Shown here: positions 28,041-40,000 of the stretch, in pieces
Layout: every line of letters begins with the position of its first letter
Numbering within the stretch: the stretch's first letter is position 1
NCBI GenBank assembly: GCA_033297205.1
Contig: MU859069.1
Coordinates: forward strand, 124,001-188,000
Source: Pseudoneurospora amorphoporcata
Taxonomy: Eukaryota > Ascomycota > Sordariomycetes > Sordariales > Sordariaceae
Reading direction: 5' to 3'
DNA: 64,000 nt
Made by a program: the position numbers and the translations under genes
Notes under the pieces: generated by a model
Told to the model about the DNA's origin: nothing
Database searches by the model: none
Seen by the model: only the letters and a program-made list of their open reading frames with translations

Positions 28041-31000
28041 CTAACCCAAGTCCATCGTATCCCAGTTCCCAAAATCCGTCGTAAAGTCCCCTGTCCCCAA
28101 TCCGCTAAAGATATCATCACCACTCAGGTCTCCTCCCGCACCACCGGCGCCACCGCCTCCGCCGGCAGCACCGCCGGCTCCTCCTGCTCCAGTCCCGGCC
28201 GCACCGGCACCACCTGCGCCGCCGCTACCTTGTGCACCCGTTACATTGCCCCCAGTGTTAGTATTCACCGTCAACCCACCCATACCACCCATACCCATAT
28301 CCCCCATTCCACTCAAATCCATGCCAACCGCCCCTCCGACATCCAACCCACCCACGCCCATGCCAGCAGCATCCAAATTCATCGCGTCCACCGAATGGTG
28401 ATGATCACCGCTCGACACGGCCACCGACGCCGCATTCATGATGGATTCGCCCATAGCATCGCCCGCCACCACGCCCAACGCGCTCAGCTCCGGCTGCAGC
28501 ATCGCCTGCTGATGATGATGATGATGCTGCGCGGGCGGCGGAGGTGGAGGGGGGAGGGCCATCTGCGCCTCGACGCGACGATGTAATCTGACGACCGTCT
28601 CGGCCATTAAGGGGTCCGATTTCTGAATCTTCTTAAACTCTTCCGCTTCGAACTTTAAGGATTCGCGGAGGGTAATTCTCCGTTGTGTTCTGTGGACGGT
28701 GTGGTTGTGGTTCGCATCTGCTCCTCTGGTAGAAGCGGGGTCGTCATCCATGACGGGGGTGTTGTGGACGTCAGGAGCGCAGATGATGGCGGTGACGACG
28801 TCGTAGGCGACAGGGCCGTTACCGGCTTCTGTTTGCGCTTTCAGCTCTTTAAGTAAAGCAGAAAGAAGACGCTTGGCGCCGCAGATTTGGAGGGCGACGA
28901 GGATCTGGCGGTGCGTGTATGTGGTGGGCACACCGTTGCCGGGGGAATGGTGAGCCCACTGAACCAGGTTTTGAACGGTGTGGCGGATGGCGCCGTAGAG
29001 ACCCCCGACGGACCCGGACCCGTTGTGGTGCGTGCCGGTCCAGTTTTCCAGCTCGCTGTGGTCGGCGCCACCGGTGCGGCCGGACACGGCCAGGTTCTCT
29101 TTGAGAGCGCGCAAGAGAGGCTCGACCTCTTGTGATGCGGGTACTTGACGCTGGTAGGAGCGAAGTGAGAGTTCTAGGGGCTTGGCGACGATATTCAGGA
29201 CCGATGAGAGCATGGTAGATGCTTCATTCGAGATCGAGTTAGGACGCAAAATGAGCTGCAGCATCTTGATGACCGCTCCTTGACCGGCCTGCTTATCGGT
29301 TCGCAGGTTGTTTGCAAGGAACAAGAGCGCTGGTACCAATGAGGGCAGTAATAGGGTATCCAAGAGATCTAAGAGGCAGTTAGCGACATGACCATGATAC
29401 TCGCGGCGAGAAAGTCGATACTCACATTCCAAACCACTCCTCAACAGATACTCGTTCAAGCAACCTGTGCTCAAAGCCATGACGATCTGGTCAAAAAGCG
29501 TCGGCATGAGCAAATAGAAGTCCTGCGGAGGACATGACGACATGAGATCGTCTCCTAAGCCGCCAGCCTCAGAGTCAAAAAGTCCATGGACCCAACCATT
29601 CAGGTGCGACTTTTCCTGGTCGCTGAGCTCGTCCAAAGGTCGGCTCAACGAGCCCCTTCCTAGCAGCTTTCCCACGAACGAAGCCGGAGACCGGATCGCC
29701 AAGTCTGTGGGTGTCAAACTATAGCGGTGCACAAAGGCCAGTAGTAGAAGCAAGATAGAGCCAAATTCTTCGTATACAGGCTGATATTCGCCCTGGTCCT
29801 CGTCGTACCCTCCCCAGTTGTCCAAGAGCTCGCATAGAGGATGCAGTATTTTGTGTGGTTTGTCGAAGAGCAATAGAATATCCAATGATGACGGTTTGCT
29901 GGCTAGCTGGCTGCACAATTGCTTGAGAGTCATGGTCTCCTTATTGCGGCAGAGTGTACCAATCACCTATATCATGTTAGCAGCCATCACATACAGGTTC
30001 CGTTATTTGTGACAACCAACCTCAACAATAGCTTGCGCTGCAGCGCCCACGTTTCCGTTCATGTTATCCAATTCCCGGATCAGCCTCTGACTTCTCTGGG
30101 AATCTTCCAAACATGCCTGAACAAGCGTTTCTTTCACGTACCGGCCCTCGTCCGGCAGTGTTTGATATGTAATTTCACCCAAAAGGGTCTCGATAGCCGA
30201 CGAAGACAACAGCCCGTGCAACTGGCATGCAAAGCAAAAGTCTTGCCGTACCGAGTCCTGAAAGGAGCTGCTCGTGTTCGACATGTCAAACATATTGGAC
30301 AATGTCGGGAACACACTGGTGTCGACCTGACCCAGCGCCTGGGATATGCAAAACTCCGCGTCGAAGGGATACATGTGTGTCGAGGAAGCGGCAAAGTTAC
30401 CCAATATTAGGGGAACCTTGTTGACGACGAATGATTTGAGCAAATGTCCGGTTTTTGATCCTTCGTACCTAAAGACGGCGTTCGCCAAGACATCGAAGGA
30501 TGCTAGGATAAGGTGTATTGCTGTCGTTTGCAAGTCACCCTGAATCCTATTTGTCAGCATAAGCACAGACGGCGTCGGAACTGAATGAGAGGACAGACCT
30601 GGTATCTGTTGTGTAGGTAGGTGTAAAGGGAATGATCATCTATCAAAGGCCGTCCTACGAGCTATATAGGCGTCAGCAACTCGGCTCCCCCATCCATTCA
30701 AGATCAGCATAACCAGCCGACGAACATACCGCAGCATTGATGTATATGTATAGGCCAGCGCGAGAGTTAACTAGCGGCATTTCGGGTATTTGCCATGCGT
30801 CCAGCCCAATCATGTTATCCATGTAGCTATGCATCTCCGCTACCGCAGCGTCCTTCAGGTCAGAAGCCTCTTCCCCGGCCAGTGCCTGCCCTCTGCTGAA
30901 CTCTAACTTCACCGCAATTCCAGAGGTGTTTGGATTCTGAAGGATATAGGGCATAAGCTGATCGATAGAGCTCGCTAATCGTTTGCGGTGGCCTGGTGAG

Positions 31001-31773
31001 AAGAAAGTCATTAGCCAAATGCTGGGTTCACAGAAGCAGAGGACCCATATCATAGAAGAGGCGTTACCTTTGGCCTCGGGCCGGCTGAAGGCAGAAACCA
31101 CCCGTTGGTTTCCCAGGAAGTGAACCAAAAATAAACTGAAAGCCTGAAGAGAGTTTTCCATATCCTGTTTGGTCCGCATGGTCTGAATAGTGCCGAAAGT
31201 ATCCCGTGCAAAGGCGGCGATGACGTCGATGTAGAGCGTTATCCACTTGCTTAGGTTCGTGGCCATCTCGTAGGCGTCGGAGGCATGCCTGATGCCTTGG
31301 CCATGCGTGATGACCTTGGAGAGCCGCAAAAAGATTACCTCCTCGTCGTTGAACGAGTTCTGCCAGAACACCCTCTTCGGCTTCTTGTCTCCTTGTTGCC
31401 CCTGGCCTCCCTTATTGGCCGTCGCGGCCTCGTGTGTGGCATCCGCATCGTGTTGGCTTTGAATCTTGGCCTGCGATGTCGAGTATTGGTGTAGAACCTT
31501 CAGGACGGACTGGATGTTGACGAGCTTCTGGTTGAGGAGGATGGTGAGATATTGTAGTCGGCGGGGGTCGAGAGAATAGGAAGACTGCTTCGTCGGTTTG
31601 AGGAGAAGGTTGGCAATAACGATGGGAGGCAATGGATAAAAGTCCGATTTAAGAATGGGCACGAATCTTGCAAAGTCGCTTGGGTCTAGTCGTTTGGCTT
31701 CGGCGCGCCCCAGGAACTTAGTCCATTGTCCCACGGCCGCCGACAAGCCTGCCGTCGCTGGACCTCCGGGCAT
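28041..31773 (-). CDS. MED5: Mediator complex subunit 5 (Nut1)
   Basis: Tail-module subunit of Mediator, the coactivator bridging activators and RNA polymerase II. Six exons: 31773-31068, 30992-30730, 30661-30599, 30539-30021, 29966-29426 and 29368-28041, totalling 1,139 residues. Every junction restores smooth sequence (PEAKGHRKRL, YINAALVGRPL, NRYQGDLQTTA, AIVEVIGTL, GLEYLLDTLLL). Family blocks include WTKFLGRAEAKRLDPSDFAR, GRPLIDDHSLYTYLHNRYQ and HLILASFDVLANAVFR. The C-terminal 150 residues are low complexity: a His-rich run after poly-Pro, Met/Gly repeats, then a Gly/Ala tract, ending in an acidic FGNWDTMDLG tail. Introns 1 (75 bases) and 5 (57 bases) are multiples of three with no stop. 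The third exon is only 63 bases. Confidence 0.92.
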
Positions 31774-33236
31774 GGTCGGGGCATTCGAGACCGGTATCGT
31801 TCGACGGTAGTGGTAGTAAGTGGTAGAGTAGCAAAAATTCGGGCGCGTACTATATTGGGGCTGCGGTCATTTTAAAGGTGGTGGTGCTTGGTAGCTGACG
31901 TTGTTGCGTCGCGACCAAATGTCCGACGAGACGCTTGTCAGGGTCAAGCTTTCGAGCATGTGGTCGACGCAGCTGTTGGTCCCGCGCCTTCCACTTCACT
32001 TGACAGCACCCAGTTTCCAGATGACCGACAGGGGCGCTTCAGGGTCGTTGGGGCTTTAGTTCCAGATCTGCTGTGGGTTCAGCTCCGTGAATGCCTTTGA
32101 GCGGAGCGTAGCGGGTGCCTAGAGGTAGCGCGTTGCGTTGTCTGTGGGCGGGCTGGTTCAAGGTTGGAAAACGTAATGGATCCGTTGATGATGATATTCG
32201 TAGTATACTGCTGTCGTACTCGGTGAAGCGATCGAGTCCGAATCCTTTTTGTTTTGTTCAACTGACAAGTGGGGAGAGCAAAAGGTTGAAAGCAAAAGAT
32301 GAAAAGGTGGTGAAGTGTGAAGCAGGGCAGAGTTGCACCACCCGCACAACGGGCTGTGGAAGTTACAAAGCATACAATCTTTCATGTTACTTACCAATGC
32401 GCTGTAATCGATAGTATCGTTCCCGGGCAAACACCAGGCGAACCTTATCGCCGTAGGTCGGCACGAGCCGAGGACCCATACCGCAATTAAAGTGGAGCGG
32501 GAGGGACTCAAAGCTTGGGCCAGTTGAGCTGTTCTAAAGCTGTCATGGGGGTTGACAGAATTAAGGGTACACCAGGGCAGTCACTAAAAAGCACCACCAA
32601 AGCGAAGGTGGTAACGCGCATATCAAGTTTTGGTGTACCCTTAATTCTGTCATCCCCTTTTGGCTCTCTCCGATTCCGGCACTCCGGTCTTATACTGTAC
32701 ATCCCTCTTCACAATATCAAAAGACTCGTGGACGTACCGCCACTACCGGCTGATACTCGTACGGTATATACACACGGAGGACACTGGAACAGAGGTCACG
32801 TTCCTTGCCCAATATTTGCAGTCGATATTAAGGGTCCTGTCCAAGGTTGGGGAAGCATGCAACTGATACGAGGAGTCGCTCTGATGCAGTCACCAAGTAG
32901 CGATTACCATAGGAGAGCCGGCAATATGTTATCACGTTTCATTTCAAATTCCGGTTATTTTTTTACCCGTGTACTACCCGACGGTTCGGAGGTCAACTTG
33001 AGGAGGTTAACGCTCTGACCTGTCCAGATAGCACACTCATTCTTCTTTTTGAGGGCTATGGTACAAGGCCAGAAAAACCGACCGCATAGAAACATGATAA
33101 TATGGCCGGCCCGTAGGAAAGTTGTACAATGGAATGTCAACGCTTCAAACAGATGGAACCCACATATCCAACACGTAAACTTTTTCCTGTTCCGTTCCCA
33201 TTTCGTCCAAAACAAAACCTTTCAGGGTGAACCATT
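31774..33236. other. Spacer upstream of MED5, with a foldback element
   Basis: 1.46 kb holding the MED5 promoter on the left and the 3' flank of the next minus-strand gene on the right. The foldback element (listed separately) is the only structured feature; no coding sequence is supported. Confidence 0.5.
32553..32652. mobile_element. Short foldback (MITE-like) element with perfect 22-base terminal repeats
   Basis: TGACAGAATTAAGGGTACAC plus CA at 32553-32574 is repeated exactly in inverse orientation at 32631-32652. The pairing can be extended outwards through GGGG/CCCC with one mismatch. The 56-base interior holds a smaller hairpin (ACCACC/GGTGGT, about 32593-32612). There is no coding capacity and no obvious flanking target duplication. 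This fits a miniature inverted-repeat transposable element; alternatives are a structured RNA or a recombination-derived palindrome. Confidence 0.55.
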
Positions 33237-34022
33237 TTAGTCACCTTCCCTTTTGATACCCTGCATCCGTCCTCCATTGCCATTGTTCCCGTTCCCGTTA
33301 CCGTTGCCGTTCGCTTGCTGCATCTCCGGTGCGCGTGGTCCCAGCATCCAGTCCTGCATCGCCAACCACTCGCTCCAGCTTCTTTCAGCCATAACGATCT
33401 CTCGTTCGGTCGCATCGCGCAAAGGTTTCAGAAAGGGTATGGTCTCTTCCTCGTTCATGTCGTAAGCTGCCTTGACCTTGAGCCAGTTGGAGCTCTTCGC
33501 CGCAAAGAGGTAGTTCCGTCGCTCGTTCTGGTGTAGTTGTCCAATACCAGCCTCCCAGTCGTCTCCGAAAAAGCCGTGCAAAACGCCAGGGAAGTCATAC
33601 CCGGTAGCCACAAGACGGCGGATATAGGGAATCAAGTTGACACTCGCATATGACTGAAGACCGTAACCACCCACGGGCGCCTTCCCCCCTGCTCCCCGGC
33701 AGGACGCCTCTAATTCCGGTGGTGGGCGGACTGTCTGTGAAGACAGCACCGGGTTGGGCTTCTGGAAAGGTAGTCGGATATTGATGAATCCGGCAAGAGC
33801 CTGCACAGGGCCGTGATACTGGGCGTGATCCAGGAAGTATCGCATGCAGGACATGAAGTAGGGGTGCCACTCGAGAATGTCGAACTGGGACTGGGCATCC
33901 GCAAAGGACTGCGCGGGCGTGTTAACTTTCGGACGAGCGTTGGAAGCCGGTCTCGGGAAGGAGAAAACACCATGTACCTGTGCGTGACGAAAACCCGGTC
34001 CGCCTGGTTGAGGGAAAGCCAT
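33237..34022 (-). CDS. Conserved fungal protein of unknown function
   Basis: Intronless, 261 residues, starting at ATG 34022 (MAFPQPGGPGFRHAQVHGVF); no earlier in-frame ATG exists. The centre is well-structured and rich in aromatic residues: QSQFDILEWHPYFMSCMRYF, LDHAQYHGPVQALAGFINIR, YASVNLIPYIRRLVATGYD and VLHGFFGDDWEAG. The C-terminus has a helical segment (EREIVMAERSWSEWLAMQDW) and an Asn-Gly repeat tail ending in a basic IKREGD. I recall similar proteins across filamentous ascomycetes but cannot name a function. No signal peptide or membrane segment is seen, so it is probably nuclear or cytosolic (inference). Confidence 0.8.
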   Translation of the reverse strand: MAFPQPGGPGFRHAQVHGVFSFPRPASNARPKVNTPAQSFADAQSQFDILEWHPYFMSCMRYFLDHAQYHGPVQALAGFINIRLPFQKPNPVLSSQTVRPPPELEASCRGAGGKAPVGGYGLQSYASVNLIPYIRRLVATGYDFPGVLHGFFGDDWEAGIGQLHQNERRNYLFAAKSSNWLKVKAAYDMNEEETIPFLKPLRDATEREIVMAERSWSEWLAMQDWMLGPRAPEMQQANGNGNGNGNNGNGGRMQGIKREGD

Positions 34023-37000
34023 TGTTGGCAACGGTGATTGTCGGTGTGTTAGGTGAGGGCGGTGTTGAAGGAGGTGTGACTAAGTCAACGAGAGGCGGAA
34101 TGAAAGCTCAAACAACTTTCTTGATGTAGTGGTGATGATGTGTTATCGTCTCGTCTTGGTGCAGTTGTCAAGTTGACTAATCTTTAACACGGACTGGCTG
34201 GAATGTTGTTTGATCAATATCGACTTCCGTATATAGTTGACACTGACAACGGATGGTATGAAACGGTGAAGCTTGTGAAGGGGCAGGTCGTCTTTGGTAG
34301 AGGATGTAACAACTTGATGAACTGAAGGGAATAACGAAACGAAAGTTTAAGCTTTCTGAAGCGGGAACTAAGATGTTATATAGCCCCGTATGGAGTAGAT
34401 GCGGACCTGGACCATTGCATCCTTGATCAACCTCGGGAAGATTTCTCACCTACCCACTCGGCCGCTGTAGGAGGTCCCAAAGCCGCATGATGTGCATGTA
34501 ACATTATGGGGGTGGAATAATAGAAAACCTGTCTGGACTGGTGTACCAGAAAAACAACAAAACAGGGGGTCGAGGCAAGATGTCCCGTTCAGGGCACCAA
34601 AACACCGAAGAGCACCGTTCGGGAGTAGGCGACGGAGTGACGGCGGGAGTCAGTGTGAACTATGATTGTACCCATCTCCATCCATCGTCTCCATTCAAGC
34701 AAGGTACGCTCCCTTAGCTGCAGCTGGGGTGAGCTCGGAGAAGGAGGGAAAAAAGAAAAAAGATCCACAGTGCTTTCTGTGGGATACTATTTTTGCGAGA
34801 GGATGGGCAATTGCAAAGGCCGAAACGATGTACATGATGCTCTGGGATTGAAGTCGGGCATGGGTGGGAGATCTGAAGACGGGTCTCGTCGCCGTCATCG
34901 CGGGGGGAGATCAAGAACGCCAATCACGAGGCAGCGCTCGGAAGATAGTCTGGACAGTGTCTGGATAGCCAGTGTGAGACGGGGCATGGATGCCTCCGAG
35001 ACCTGATTGATGAAGCAAGCGCGATGCCCTGTGCGAAACTAAGGCGGATGCATCATGGGATGGGCATGTCGAGCGCTTCTCTTCCACTCCGAGTCTGCGT
35101 TGCCTCCCCGGGCGGTGGTGGGTGGTGGTCTGGATTGACAATCTGGATGACGAGCTTTTTGCTGTGAAGCTAGAAGTCAAACGCGGAGCGCCGCGATGAA
35201 CAGAAACGTCTGCGGGACGTCGGGAGGAGCAGTGGACTCGGTGGAGAGCCGTCGACGCTCTTGAGAGGCTTACAGGGGCTGTGCCGACAAGGATAGGGCA
35301 TCTTTGTTTACGGTAGCCGACTGCAAGGAGGGCGAGCGAGCCGTGGTTCTCATAACCCGTCAAGTGCCCGCCTGCTCCCGCAAGAGCACTTGAGAAGATG
35401 AGGTGGGAATGGGGTTATGGAGGCGACAGCATGCCAGGGTACCTCTGCCTTAATGCAAGGCACCACAGCCGGACCACCTGAGCTCTGAAACAATCCTGGC
35501 TCTGTAGCCCTGCCGAGACTGATGGATGGATGGCAAAGAGGTGCGAGGCTCGCTCTATGAGAAGCGGCTTGTTTGTTTGCCTATGTCTGTGATCAAAGGG
35601 TCTAAGCGAGGTTGAGAAATTGGATTAAAAGTGAAGCTGGGATCGACGACGGGACGGGGACTTGCTCGGCGAGGCTGCAGTATCTTTGACAGATCCTACA
35701 CAGTGATGCTGTGTGTCGTGCGATGTGATATGGCTTGATGAAGCATCGGATGAGGCGTAAATTAGAGATCTCACAAGAGACCTCCTCTAGAGCTCCCTTC
35801 AACTTTTCCAAGGGTCCTCCGAGGGCAACACTACCTAGAGGTACCCCGGGATCCCAGGACAGGGAGACTGGGAGATGCCCATGCCCGAAAGCCATTCAGA
35901 TTGCCATGGTAAGATGACGGGATGAGCGGGTGGGAGTATCGGTATCGACCTGGCTTGCTGCTAACCCGTTTGCCCGCTTCAGGTTTCTGCGGCGATCCAT
36001 ATGCGATGCGATGCAATGTGCTGCTTACCAGGTGCGGTATCTGGCGTTGAAACTTGGCTCGAGCTTGGGTTGGGGCAACTTGGAAAGGAGGTACCATTCG
36101 ACTGCATGTCCTCAGCAGGAGTGAGAGATGAAGGATGGCGTCCACCTTGTACCGATCGATGGGAAGGGGCAAAGCAACAACTTCATGTCATTGACGCGAT
36201 GCTTGGTCTCGAGAAAACGCCATGACATCGAAGAGTGGGTTGTGGGTTAGGGAGATGATGGGCGCAGTCTCAGCTTCCTTGGTACGGGCTTACAGTGATG
36301 AAAGTACCATGTCGGGCAACTGTAGATACCAGAGCTATGAATCGACTGGAAGACGCGCCGCCTTGGTGACCCTGAAACTTGACTTTGTTGTAGCTCTCGT
36401 TGTTCCGTTGTGTGTTGTTGAAGCGAGTGAGTTTACTAACTTCGTTCTTTTGCTTCAGTTGGTGCGCGTACAAGTTGCACTCCCAGAGCCGAAGTTATGT
36501 ACATATTATTACGGGGTAGGCGAGGATATGCACATCATTTCCAAACCACCCAAACAGCCTTAGCGTGGTGGAGATTCCCCTCAGCACCCCACCATCACTG
36601 GCGGAAATGGTCCGTGCCTTGTCTATACGCAGTACATAAAGCCATAGGCTACCGCAATCTTGGCATCCACCTGCCGACTGTGTCGTCGTCTGGACTTCAG
36701 GTATCGTCATGGTAAGTTAGAACAACGACACATTCTCTCCGTACGATTGGACATGGGGTTGGATGGTCTTGATCTTCCCATGGCAGCGCAAACAGAAAAT
36801 ATATCGATTTCTCAGCTGCTACGGCCGGTGATCACCAGACATTGAGGTTGTAGCTTGGCTTCAGCTGGCTTAGTATCATTATTGATATGGGAGGGAGGGA
36901 GGGAGCTTCGATGTGGCGACCGGCGCCCTTGGATGGCCTATCGAAGTTATCAAGGGCGATATGTTGCGGTTGTTTACAAGTCAAACCATTGTGGTGGATT

Positions 37001-40000
37001 TAAGCGATAGGCTCTAGCACTTCTTTGGTTTGTAGCCTAAGAAAAGCTGCGGCCTTGACTTCCCTGGTTGGAAGTTCATATATGTTAGGCCGCTTCGGGA
37101 GACCTAGTTCGTGGAGTAATCGTGATATTAACCTAGCCGCCAGTATCTTCTTCACTTACTTGATGGAGGTATTGCATAGGTAGGTCCGAGGAGCTCGGTT
37201 TCTCGCCGCTCATTAGTCCAGGCCGTCGGGAGGAGCCTCCGTTGACGGCATTAAATTCCGTCAACAAAACTGACCAAGTCCAATTCATATTAGCCGACCT
37301 GCTCGGGAAGCGCCAGGTACCAAGGCCATGTGAGGTAGCTTAGTCCAGGCTTCGTTGTCAGTCAGCGGCAGCGGGTAATTTGAAAGCGTCCCGGTCTGAG
37401 ACAACTGTGATCAGAGTTCCGCGCTGATGGGTCCAAATTGCTTGAGCTGATGACACTGACAGCCCTTGACACGGGTTGATCCACGAAGCCTAGAAAACGG
37501 CCATCGTTTTCGGGGGTTTCCCTGGCGCACTCCCTTGACTAAGCTCTACCCAGAGCGTTGACTAGCGGATTCCTGTTCTACAGCTGCAACGGCCAACTTC
37601 TTGCCAAAAAAGTAAGGAACTCGGTCATTCGTGATGGCGAAATGATTTTGATAAACCTCTCACACCGGAGCGCAGGCCCGGGTACGACGTAACGCGGCAG
37701 TCTGTCAAGTCCAACTGTTACTTTTGTATTCTCGAGTGACATGGTCTGCGGGACCGAGGAAGACCTGTCACCAAGTAAACCCAGGTACACATTCCCTAAG
37801 CTTGGCTGTATCAGACAGACCTGTTGTGAGCAGCCCTTTGCCATGGCGTACTTTTTGCGAATAATTCGCCAGGCCGATCTGTGCTTGACAAAGAGCTGGC
37901 TCTACATCGAGCTCATGATGTCGAGGCCGGATGAAAGAGTTAAGATAGATGAGAGGGCGCACTGCATGTTGAATGAAAGCCGAATGGTCCCTGGGGAAAA
38001 GGACGCTGTGGCTGACAGTTCGGGTATAATTGCCAACTATATCCAATCAGAAATCTAACATCTCCAAGCATGTCGCCATGTACACTACTTCTCATATGTG
38101 CCGGGTTTCAGCTCCTTCGCTCATGGAAAGCTTGTCGGGCAAGTTGGTTGAGCTTTGGTCCATGCCCGTCCTGGCGACGGATGGGGATTAGCGATGGCAC
38201 GGGATTGACTGATGAACTTGACCAGGCATCTGCATCGAGTAGCTGTGGTACTACATATCTGTTGATGCCGCTGTATTGCTGAATGAAGACGTGGGAGATA
38301 AAAGATGCAAGTAAATGAGATACTGACCACTTAGCAATGCTCTGAGAGAAGCAGTCACCAGCCCCAAGCCATCCGACAGCCACTGGTCAATCTTCTAGTC
38401 ACAAATTTTCCGGGCATCGAGTCCCAATCCTGCGTTCGTCCAACCTATACAGCGTAGCAGAAGGAGGCAATGCGGGTGCCGATTCCCCGGGCAAGTGGTA
38501 CGTCCCAGCATCCGTACCTTGGGGAACGGCAAACCCCCCTCGCATCCGTCAACCCGAGGGTGCGGACTGGCGACACCAAGTGTGATCCCGACCTGCATAA
38601 CCAAGCCATCATTGGCCGGGGTACCGGTAAGGGCGAGCATGGGTAAAGTGAAAAGGTACCAGTCTCAACTTGACTTCATCACTCATTGTAATGTGCCTCA
38701 AGAGTTGAACCTGGTGGTACCTCTCAAGAAACATCGAGTCCGCTCTGGTCCGAAGCTTTTCGGTCTGCCCCCCTCATAGCCGGACAGCAAGGCGTCCATC
38801 CGACGCAGAGAGAATGGGAATGAATATGGCAAATCTGAAAAAGAAACTAGAAGATCCATGCGCAAGTGATGTTCGGATGTCCTTGGGCGAGTGCGACCGG
38901 GATGACCGGAGCAGAGAGGAACTGGATCAACCGGGCAATTCGTTGTTGTCAAGGAGAGTCACTGCGGCGGTCCCCGGTGATGTTGAACATGTCCTCTGGT
39001 GCGTGCACCATTTACGTAATTTACAGCTCATCGTAATTGTTAGTACGGAATGCGCTGCGAACGCTCTGCTCAGTGCAGGTTGGTGCCTGCACCCCGCCAA
39101 TCCCGAAACGGTAAAGCGTATTGCGGAGGACCGGCAGGGTCTCGGCTGCCCTGTGAGGCTCTGCGACAAGACATGGGAAATGGTAACAGGAGATCTGAAG
39201 AAGCTCTAGCAGGTACCTTAGGCTCTCCTCTTTCATCACCTGCATCGACATGGTCACCACAATTCGCATCTTGGAAAATGGCCTCGAGAAGATGGGCATT
39301 GGAATTCCAGCATATTGCTCTTGTGTCGCACCTTGACCGTTGAGTTTGAAGGCGGCAAGCCACTCTATTACGACAAACTGGAGGTGGCTGGCAGGTTTCA
39401 GAGACATGTTTACTTCGCGGCAACATTCCCGCTCGGCATCATGGGCATGAGATTTTGAATGTTGGCTGAACTCCAAGTTGAAGCGAAGCGGAGTGTAGCG
39501 AACTCCAAGTGGTCACAGTGACCAAAACAAGAACGACGGGTAAAATTCACACTTCCGAGTAACACCAAGACGAACCTGGAAGGTGCTCACCAAGTGTAAA
39601 GATGCCCCGACAATGGAATGAACCTGGAAGTTACCTACAAGTAAGGAAGGAGGCAGCACAGAAGGGGGGACAGAACGGGAAGGAGCCCGGGCTTGAGGCA
39701 CCGGTTCGGACTGCCAAATTCTCCCGACGAAGCACCAAGTGGAAGGGACTCCCATCTTCGGGACCGTTCGTGGTTGCAGCTGTTCCAGTGTTCCCTCTCA
39801 CTCGACTGTACTTCAACTACGTACCTAGTGTAAAGGTAGGTTTTGTTGAACTCCGAACTCACAACTTGAAGTTTCACACAATCCCGTCACGTTCACCTAC
39901 GAACCATCGTCCCCTTCGAACACTCATTCGCGTTCCCCCATCACTTCCCTTGGTTGGATGAAGTTCACCATTGATTTCTTCTCACCCAGCGTTACTCTAC

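Noticed and set aside
36222..36563. 113-codon plus-strand frame in the gene desert
   Set aside because: No recognisable domain, poor start context and no conserved neighbours.
39021..39407. 128-codon minus-strand frame that looks protein-like
   Set aside because: No family resemblance and no supporting splice or start evidence; the opposite strand is also open.
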